Shown piece after piece: positions 56,052-64,000 of a stretch of 64,000 nt of DNA. The number at the start of each line of letters is the position of its first letter. Position 1 is the stretch's first letter. Both the position numbers and the translations under genes were made by a program. The stretch is from Hydractinia symbiolongicarpus (lineage: Eukaryota > Cnidaria > Hydrozoa > Anthoathecata > Hydractiniidae): contig NC_079878.1 of NCBI RefSeq assembly GCF_029227915.1, positions 19,468,001 to 19,532,000 of the forward strand, in the 5' to 3' direction. The notes below the pieces were generated by a model. The model worked only from the letters and a program-made list of their open reading frames with translations, was not told the DNA's origin and made no database searches.

Positions 56052-59000
56052 ATGTATACACGAAGTAAACCATTTTCTCTACATATGATCACTTGTCGAC
56101 CCAGCCTATACAGCATGAACAATCGAAGATGCAACATTCGTCGACGCGGATGGACTGGAACGTTTTTACAAGCAATCTTAATATGTGCAGCTTTTATGTC
56201 TTTGTTACTCAATGTCATTCTTATATCACAAAGCAAGACAGAAAATCACGAAGAAAATACAAAGGAAAAATTCGAACCAGTAAGAAGTATCGAAAAGAGG
56301 GAGACAGTTCATAAGATGCCAGTGGGCAACATCAGCAATTCAGGTATTATAATTTTCGAGAGTCATAATACTGTTGTTGTTTTGAGTATCCATGTTTAGC
56401 CTCACCAAATTTCGCGAAATACACCTAATTAATTTCCGAAATGACAACAACCCATAGTCCAACTTATTTCAAAAAACAAAGAAATCATATCCACTTTATT
56501 GCCATTTTTTTCTTGTAAAATTTTTTTGCTCAATAACAACAACAAGTACACCTTTTTAGTTTCGTCTGGGAGCAACATAAAGATTGAGGTAAAATCGAGT
56601 AAGAACGAAGTTTATGTTTCTATTGACGGTTTAAAAGTTTATGAGAACATTGGTGATGATGACAAAGGAAGAGGTATTCATGTTATTGTTTTGAACGCAG
56701 CCACCGGAGTTGTGATGGCAAAAAAAATATTTGACACGTATTACCCTAAAGAACATGAAGCGCTTGTACTGTTCCTCAACATGCTTCAAGATGGTCGAAT
56801 TGTTATTTTTACGGTTAAGGTAGGTTCGCATAGTATCAAAAGAGGTTTATTCTTTTATGTATCTTCCAAGTTTTTCCCTTCTTCAACGTACATACCTTTT
56901 TTGGATAAGTGAATGTTAAAAGAGAAAGTTCTAAAGAACAACTTCGAATCAGAAAGTCGTTTTTTTGCATGTGAACATCTTGCAGAAGAAATTCTGCATA
57001 TGAGTTGTGACTATACTCTTGTGCAACTCCACTCTAACGATAATGTTGCTTACTTTTTTGACTTTTTATTTTAAATTTGTTAACCATACTTTCCATAACA
57101 AAGGGATGCTTATGAAATCAAGCCTATAAGGATTCGCTCTTTAAAATTATCACTCATACTTTAACAATGTCAAACATAGGACGAAGCAAGTCAAAGTCTT
57201 AAAAAACCTGGTAGAAACTCCATAAAGATGTTTGGAAGCCGTCTCATAAATGAGTTGGGTTGGCGAGACACGTGGGCGTTCATTTCGAAGAAAAGAAACC
57301 AGTGGTTAGCAGAATCACATCAAAAAGCACCTTCGCTAGAATCTTGGGGAGCACCAATCATAGTCCAAGCCACAGTGGCATTGTTACAAAAAGAAAGAGA
57401 TTGTAATTGGGGTGATGATAAAGTAGCTACTCGCAGAAAACAATTTTGTGCGAAATATGAAGGTTATGGTACAGTATGCAGCTGTGAGTAAATTTATTTG
57501 ATATGTTCTTTGATGCTACATATACGACAACATCTCTGTAACATAACTTGCACATCGCATGCTAATCTTAGGTACTAACCCTGCTCCAATCGACTTACGC
57601 GGTTCACCCTTACTTGGAAGCCGTGTTGCAAACCTCCCTATTGCGGTTATTGCTGCAAATCGTCCTCATTATTTGTATCGTATGTTGAGAGGGTTGTTGA
57701 CAACACCAGGTGTGGATCCAAACATGGTCACAGTTTATATTGATGGATTTTATGATGAACCTTCTGCTGTGGCAGAGTTGTTTCAAGTGTCTGTTGTTGA
57801 ACACACACCGATATGCAGTAAAAATTGTCGGATCAGTCAGGTAAGGATTACCTGTTACTTATGGTATTAATTATGGTTTTTCCGGGTGATGATGATTAAA
57901 TTTATTTATAATAGAAAATATATATCTTTTCTTTCTTTTTTCTCTTCCTTTTAGCACTACGTAAGGACTCTTCGAGAAACTTTTCACAAATATCCAAAAG
58001 CAGAGTTTATGATTATCCTTGAAGAAGATTTGGATGTATCAAAAGATTTAATGGATTATTTTAGTCAATTACTACCTGTATTATCATCAGATGAAAGTGT
58101 GTACTGTATTTCAGCATGGAATGATCAGGTATGCAACTTTTAACTGTGATTTATCATAAAATGTGAAGGACATAATTTTCAGTTACAAATTCGTGTTCTA
58201 TACTTTTATAGGGATATGAACACTCGTGTAATGATCCTTCAATGTTGTATCGTGTGGAAACTATGCCAGGACTTGGTTGGTGAGTGTTGTATTCATTCGT
58301 AGTATTACATTTAATTTCTACTGTTTTGTTACTGACTTGTTATTAACTTGTGCAGGGTGTTGAAAAAGAAGCTGTTTAAGGAAGAGTTAGAACCAAATTG
58401 GCCAGGAAGCGATATGTACTGGGATTGGGACATGTGGATGCGAACGGATGGCAATCGAAAAGGTTACTTACACTGTGAACATCTGATCTAAAACCCTTTG
58501 TCTGTCCTGTACCCTCCTTTTTCTAAAACAATACACGTATTTTTTTAAAAGAAACCTGCTTATCAAACATTAGAGGCTTGAGCTTCTGAAGATTAGGAAA
58601 CTTTTAGTACTGGATTTTTTGACCTTTATAAATTAAAAAACGAAAAAAAGTAATTTTTCATAAAATATTTTTTCATGAACTTGCGTGATTAAATAACGCC
58701 AGAGATAAGTTGATGTCAATTTCATTCCATATTATGTATACGTTTAAAAAACCCAATGAAATTTTCAGTACTAAAATTCCAAAAAAATTAGGAATCTGCC
58801 AGTACTAACAACAACTTTAGAATTGTTTTTCTTACAAAACTACGTGTAATGCAGTTGGTTATATAGATAGCTTGGAACGAGGTTTCAAGTCCGCCATTTT
58901 TCTATTTCATGAATTGAAGAAACGATAGGCGGATAAGAAGCCAGGTACCTCAGCCATCTTTGCACTGCGAAGAGCGAAGCATTCTGTTCTTTACTATGGC

Positions 59001-59819
59001 AGGTCTTTCCCTTATGAAATTTAACCTGGAGTTTTAAAGAATTATTAATTTTTATTTGCGATAAGTGGAATATTGCAGCTAGTTTACTTTTTAGGAGTAT
59101 TTGTTGAGCTAATCTAATTTATTTATTTACAATGTTGTTATATATTTTATATGCATATTTCAGGTCGCGAATGCATTATACCTGACATTTCACGTACTTA
59201 TCACTTTGGCGCGAAAGGTTTAAATATGAACAGCTTTTTTCAAGATGCTTATTTCACAAAACATGCTCTGAACACGAAAACTGGTATCAAATTTGATATT
59301 AACAAAGTTCGGAAAGACGTCTATGATGAAGATATGCACAAAATGATTAAGTGAGTGATTCTGTTGATATCCTGGTAACATATAACTCTGACAGGACGAT
59401 TTTTTTTTACAATACACCTTTATTAGATTTCTATTTAAAGGGTCAATTTTCTCACTTATTTCAGCTGACTCTAAGTTAAGTCAATGCAACAAATGTTATT
59501 CTTTACAAACTTTTTTAGGGAAGCAGAACTTCTTGATCATTCCAAGAACCCCTGTTCACAGGAAGACTTTATTCCAGAGACAAAAGGACACACTTATGTC
59601 TTTTACATAAAACAAGAAAAGTCCGGTGATTATGAAACGTGGATTAACGTAGCTAGATGTTTCAAATTATGGGATTTAGACGTTCGTGGATTTCATAAAC
59701 AAATGTGGAGATTTTGGATTAAAGAGAATAGAATATTTGTTGTCGGTACCAGTTCTCCGTATGTTATCTACAAACCTGAACACGTGACTCCTATTTTTAT
59801 TCCAAAGAAGAAGAACTAG
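56052..59819 (+). CDS. POMGNT1: protein O-linked-mannose beta-1,2-N-acetylglucosaminyltransferase 1, nine exons
   Basis: POMGNT1 adds GlcNAc to O-mannose on alpha-dystroglycan in the Golgi. Exons: 56052-56343, 56560-56819, 57180-57483, 57572-57840, 57955-58128, 58212-58279, 58356-58462, 59164-59350 and 59519-59819. All junction phases agree. The protein is type II, with a short basic cytoplasmic tail and one membrane segment (GTFLQAILICAAFMSLLLNV). A stem-domain lectin-like/ILEI region follows (KGRGIHVIVLNAATGVVMAK, FDTYYPKEHEALVLFLNML). The GT13 catalytic domain has PIAVIAANRPHYLYRMLRGL, the metal-binding EED in LEEDLDV, YCISAWNDQ, MPGLGWVL, WDWDMWMR and RECIIPDISRTYHFG. It ends with the family's C-terminal TPIFIPKKKN. 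Alternative in-frame ATGs are at 56085 and 56115; the one used is uncertain. ATTAAA lies at 59862. Confidence 0.94.
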
Positions 59820-59824
59820 CATTG

Positions 59825-60320
59825 CATAAATAGATAGCAAATTATCGAATTTTTTAAAGACATTAAATTTCATGTCGAACAAGAAACTGTTTTATTGATT
59901 GATTGGTTTATATTTCCACCGAACCATGATGTTATGGGGAGGTACAACCTGTCCAACTCTGTTCGAAGTGATTATTTTTTAAATATTGCTGTATGTCAGA
60001 AGAAACAAAGAAACCTCGAGACGAGGTTTACCTCATTCGTTCCCAATTTTATTTTAATTAGATAGTTGTTATATAAAGATGTAAAATTAAAGAGAGTTTG
60101 GAACCAAACCGTTTCTTTATTTAGCTTCATAACTAAGGCAGGATTTACATGAACTGTTAGTATGTCTTTGGCCAACTTTTATTGCCCTCAATATGTAAAC
60201 ACGATTTATTCAAAGTGAAACTATTGCGCATGTGTACAAGGTATGGCGCATGTGCAGTTCGCACGCCCTGATCTAAAAAACATAACAAAATTTTATTGCG
60301 GTTTAAAATCCCATTTTAGT
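59825..60320. other. intergenic after POMGNT1
   Basis: POMGNT1 3' flank; no further gene seen before the Tigger element. Confidence 0.4.
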
Positions 60321-61442
60321 ATTAAGAGTCTCCATAACTCGAACCTCTATAACTCGAATCTCTCCTTAACTCGAACAAATTCGTTGGCACCGTGAAAATT
60401 TCCTAATAAACTCTTATAAAAAAACCTCTACAACTCGAACCTCCATAACTCGAATCTTCCCTTAACTCGAACAAATTTTTTTGTCCCTTGGAGACTTTTC
60501 TCTCCATAACTCGAATTTTCTGACATCATAATCAAAATTCGAACAGTTTTCCTGATAAATTGGATCTAAAAATCTTGTTAATACGTGTTTTGCAGGCCTT
60601 ATTATTAATTCGAATGATTAATGATGCGTCATCCAAACCTTTCGAACGTCTTTTTCTCGATTCTTGCAGCTATGTACATGCTAAGGAAAGCATGGGATGA
60701 TGTTTCCAACAAAACATTCACCAATTGCTTTCGAAAATCAGGAATTTCCCAAAAGGATGCAGAAAGAGCGATCAACGAAGATGACGACCCTTTTAAAAGT
60801 TTAACCAGCGAAGTAGAAGAAGACCCAATTCCAACCCTCGATGCTGAACTCTCTTACATAAAACGAAGGTTTCCTGACCACATTGATCCTGACTTATCAA
60901 CTGAAGATTTCATTGATTTTGACATTGAAGTCAGTACATCCCATGGGCGTCTGAAGACTGCTGACATCATTGCTGAGATCACTGGGACTCAAGACGAAGA
61001 ATTAGAAGAGGTCGACGAAGAAGACAAGGAGGAAGAACATAAGATCACAAGACCGACGGCCGAGCAAGTGCGTACAGCTATCAACGTCCTCGAAGACTTG
61101 AGTATTTTTTCACATTTTGGAGAAGAAATGATAGCTTCCCTGAGGGACTTGAATCGTAATATCGCCAAAGAATTTGATATGAGTTGTAAGCAAACAGTTA
61201 TCACCGACTTCTTTTCTAAATAAACATTAAAAAATTCATTAAAAGTGTATTGTTTTGACTTTCATTAACCTAATAGCCCCCTTAAAGTTAGACTTAAGAT
61301 TAAATATAACGTTTTTATCCAGCTGGTTCACGTAAAGGGAGGATATTGCGCTAAAAGTTGAAAACCTCTACAACTCGAATGTCTCCATAACTCGAACGAT
61401 TTCCTTTTCCCCGTGGCTGTTCGAGTTATGGAGACTCTACTG
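60321..61442 (+). mobile_element. pogo/Tigger-type DNA transposon, internally deleted
   Basis: The right end (minus strand) reads CAGTAGAGTCTCCATAACTC and on to GAAC next to a TA. The left end has AAGAGTCTCCATAACTCGAA. Several TCCATAACTCGAAC sub-repeats lie inside both ends (60325-60500 and 61365-61440). CAGT-GAGTC termini at TA are typical of pogo/Tigger elements (established knowledge). It keeps only the C-terminal part of a transposase. Confidence 0.75.
60621..61223 (+). pseudogene. Tigger/jerky-like transposase C-terminal fragment
   Basis: A 200-residue open frame. The opening MYMLRKAWDDVSNKTFTNCF and RKSGISQKDAE resemble the end of the DDE_1 domain, where a Trp and an NCF-x-KxG motif follow the last catalytic residue. 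The rest is acidic (EELEEVDEEDKEEEHK) and ends TVITDFFSK, as in Tigger/jerky tails. The helix-turn-helix, CENP-B-like domain and catalytic Asp residues are absent, so it cannot transpose. The frame itself is undamaged, so domesticated expression is possible but unproven. Confidence 0.7.
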
Positions 61443-61444
61443 TA

Positions 61445-61845
61445 CCTCAATTTGAATCCATGTAAAGACTACGTAAGTTTAAGAGTTTTGCTGTCTTTGG
61501 ATCATCAGCATATTTTTAGGTTGATCATCGCACTAAGAGTAGACAGCCATTTACTCCATTGACATACTAATCGGTAATAAAACTAATTCAATTACTTTGT
61601 GCACGTTACCCACGAGATTATTTTGAAAAAATTCAACCTTGTTTCCCGTGCTTCTTACTTTTTTATTATAGAAGTAACAGGAGTTGATATTTCTGATTGG
61701 TGGTGAACTTCTAAAAATAAAATATCTTTCTTGGAAACATGGTCCACACCAGCCTATAACTCGCTTGCTACACGTCCAATGCTTTACTATGCGAAGTTTG
61801 TTTTAACGTATGACGCAGTTTTGCATATATAGTTAGTGAAAATGC
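61445..61845. other. intergenic, no gene seen
   Basis: Sequence between the Tigger remnant and the LINE tail with no supported feature. Confidence 0.4.
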
Positions 61846-61852
61846 ATCAACT

Positions 61853-63290
61853 AAATTTATTTATTTATTTATTTAAAAATATTTATACAGGATGAGGACT
61901 TCAGTAATTTGCAAATATATACATAAATACAAAAAAACTGCTATCAATGTCCGTCCTGTCTGAGAATAAAAATGGAAAAAAGCAGTAAAAGCAGTAAAAA
62001 TAGTAAAAACGATAAAAACAAACAAAAATTGATCAACTAGAAATGCAACAGTATGCATACAAGGTGTGAAGTGACTTCATGTGGGAGCTAAATAAGACAT
62101 AGGCATAGTTCAAAACATTAATCCCACTTAGCTAAACTTGAAGCAGACTGGACGGCACAGTGACTAAGATAGCCACTGAGAGTGCACATCGCCCAATAGC
62201 TGGTATCGTCTATTAAGAGAAGTACCCTCTGAGCGCCTTCATAAAAAGAGACATTTTATCGATTTTCCGAATTTCAAGTGGCAGTGAATTATACAGTTTA
62301 CTCCCTGCAAAATAGAAACTCTGCCGGGCGATTTCTAGTTTGACTCGAGGTAACCTGACAATGCAGCCGTTATTTCGTGTGTTATTGTCATGTTGTTGGC
62401 TGACAAAATAATTGTCAAAATGTTCAGATGTTAGATCATTTAGTAGACACTTTTGAACGAGTACACAAATATTACGGTTGACGAGTCCTGTGATGGATGG
62501 AATATTATCACTTCGGGCAATCGATCTAGCACGGTTCTCAAGCGATTTTAATTTGTTGAGCTGTGTATTTGTGATAGGTATTTTCAATGCACTACTATAA
62601 GTAATTAAAGGTACAATCATCATCGAGAAAACATTGTGTGCGGCTTCAGCGGTAAGGCACGGTCGTAATCTTTGTAGTAGGCGTAAACGGCTGCTGGCGC
62701 TTTTATATGATCGGTCAATGTTGTCATTAAGCATTAACTTGCTGTCGATTACTGTTCCCAGATACTTATACTGAGAAACGAAATTTATCGGATTTTCTTG
62801 ATATACAACTTGTAGAGCCTTGTCATGTGCTTTCAAGCGTTTAGCCGTTCCGAACAACATGACTTCTGTTTTCCCTTTTTTTAAATTTATAATTAACTCA
62901 TTTTCACGGAAATATACTGATAGTCTCTTAAGGTCTTGATTGAGAAGTTGTTCAATTCTAGTAACATCTTTATGAGCAACGTATATGACGGTGTCATCTG
63001 CGTACATTATAACTTTAGAATTTGAGATATGGTCTACAAAATCATCATAAAAAATTATAAAAAGCAGTGGTCCCAAAATGGAACCTTGTGGAACACCGCA
63101 GTAAATTGGCTCGTAGCTAGATCGAATATTGTTAATGTCTACTAACTGACTTCGATTAAATAAGTAGTCGGTAAACCATGCTAGCTCCTTGCCTTTAATT
63201 CCGTACGTGCTTAGCTTGTTTAGTAATAAAGAGTGTCCGATCGTATCAAAAGCTTTCGATAAATCCATATAAACTGCTCCAACTAACTAA
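61853..63290 (-). mobile_element. 5'-truncated non-LTR retrotransposon
   Basis: The minus-strand element keeps the RT C-terminal half and 3'UTR and ends in an (ATAA)n tail at 61853-61875 next to CCTGTATAAATATT. The break at about 63290 is typical 5' truncation. CAACTAA occurs at both outer flanks (about 61847 and 63283) and may be a short target duplication. Tail sequence is shared with 19307-19340 and 44341-44380. Confidence 0.8.
62213..63268 (-). pseudogene. LINE reverse transcriptase, C-terminal 351 residues intact
   Basis: An undamaged open frame covering RT motifs from MDLSKAFDTIGHSLLLNKL through CGVPQGSILGPLLFIIFYDD and the catalytic MYADDTVIY, the LKKGKTEVMLFGTAK and SQYKYLGTVIDSKL motifs, then a C-terminal region ending in MSLFMKALRGYFS. 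The fingers and endonuclease are missing by truncation. The open frame suggests a young copy of a Jockey/CR1-like family related to the LINE nested in the Helentron (shared NRAR, TNTQ and ITGLV/IKSMI patterns). Confidence 0.85.
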
Positions 63291-63869
63291 CTTAATTCAG
63301 CGTCTTGCAGGTCCTTTTCATTTGGAAAAAGATTAGGTCGTCAGCGGGTTATACTTTGCATAAATAGGTTTAATTACTTGTCTATCATAGAAATTACATA
63401 TTCGATTTGCAAACCAAATAATTTTGGACATTAATATAATACATACTTTTAGGCTTATAATTTGCATTATTTCAAAAGGAGGTAGACTCCGCCTCCATGA
63501 TTATAGTTAAATCATTTAGTGTCCGCTTTTTGTGAAATATTAAAATTCTTGTGAAAAACTGCAAACAAACAAGTAACATTAGACCAAAATTACACTGCTT
63601 AAAATTTTCGGACGCTGAAAGCTTTGTCCGATAAAAACGTCCGAAATTTTGTAAGTTGCTCATTTTGTTTTATCAATACTTGAGCGAGTGTAGATTTCGC
63701 AACAAAATTTTAATAAATTATGATAATTAATTTTAGGCTGAATATGAAAGGTTCACAGCATTTTCATTTTGAACAGTGTAAATATTATAGAAAAATTCAT
63801 TTTGCATAATTTTTTTGACGTGACCCTGCTTACTCTGAAAAAAGGGAGCATGGTGTGCGCCCATTGCCG

Positions 63870-64000
63870 GTTGCGGTTTCGAAGCCAGGATTAACCATAA
63901 AAGAATTGTTGACAGCATTTGAAAGTCTCCAAAATAATAAAAGTGCAGATATTGATGGCATTTGGGGTAATGTGATAAAGTACGTTTTTGACGTCATTAT
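63870..64000 (+). pseudogene. LINE reverse transcriptase fragment running off the window
   Basis: The + strand frame reads SKPGLTIKELLTAFESLQNN and then KSADIDGIWGNVIKYVFDVI. This matches the N-terminal RT region of LINEs, in which a 'NNKSxGxDGI' motif precedes the fingers. It continues beyond base 64000 and is a different element from the one at 61853-63290. The left boundary is unclear. Confidence 0.7.

Overview
This window looks like nuclear DNA of an early-branching animal, most likely a medusozoan or hydrozoan cnidarian. It is AT-rich. The genes are split by GT..AG introns, the proteins are clearly metazoan, and a large share of the DNA is decayed transposons. The lineage is an inference from protein character and repeat style; no database was searched.

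Host genes, left to right: PSMD7/Rpn8 (5260-9784, +, six coding exons), PSENEN/PEN-2 (28597-28902, -, one coding exon), CMTR2 cap 2'-O-methyltransferase (40198-42318, +, one coding exon), MCRS1 (43188-48653, +, about twelve exons), an unrecognised glycosylation-rich repeat protein (49175-51033, -) converging on MCRS1, and POMGNT1 (56052-59819, +, nine exons). A weak candidate signal-peptide exon lies at 52383-52450. These genes serve unrelated housekeeping roles (proteasome, gamma-secretase, mRNA capping, chromatin, O-mannosyl glycosylation), so I see no operon or shared pathway.

Mobile DNA fills the gaps. A MITE with 84-bp inverted ends lies at 661-1328. A 54-bp minisatellite of GC-rich hairpins lies at 12157-12372. 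At about 16255-25843 is a broken Helentron-type rolling-circle transposon. It carries a 2A ribosome-skipping motif at the N-terminus, a cysteine-protease-like domain, Rep, a PIF1-like helicase and a C-terminal EEP endonuclease. A 3.3-kb non-LTR retrotransposon is nested in its Rep gene in antisense. Next come a possible gene-carrying MITE (26118-26774), a piggyBac remnant (about 32163-34641) with a tRNA-derived SINE inside it, and a Ty1/copia remnant (34641-39125) carrying a solo-LTR-like insertion. A tyrosine recombinase fragment follows at 39306-39629. A 738-bp MITE at 52769-53506 is built from 18 copies of a TGCGCA palindrome around a telomere-like core. A pogo/Tigger remnant (about 60321-61442) and two further LINE fragments occupy the right end.

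The most interesting signals are the 2A motif on the Helentron protein, the palindrome-array MITE, a recurring CCCGTGG hairpin terminus found in at least five places, and a predicted alternative acceptor in MCRS1 that would shift the frame. Exon boundaries were assigned by eye from reading-frame continuity, splice consensus and known protein families, and need transcript support.
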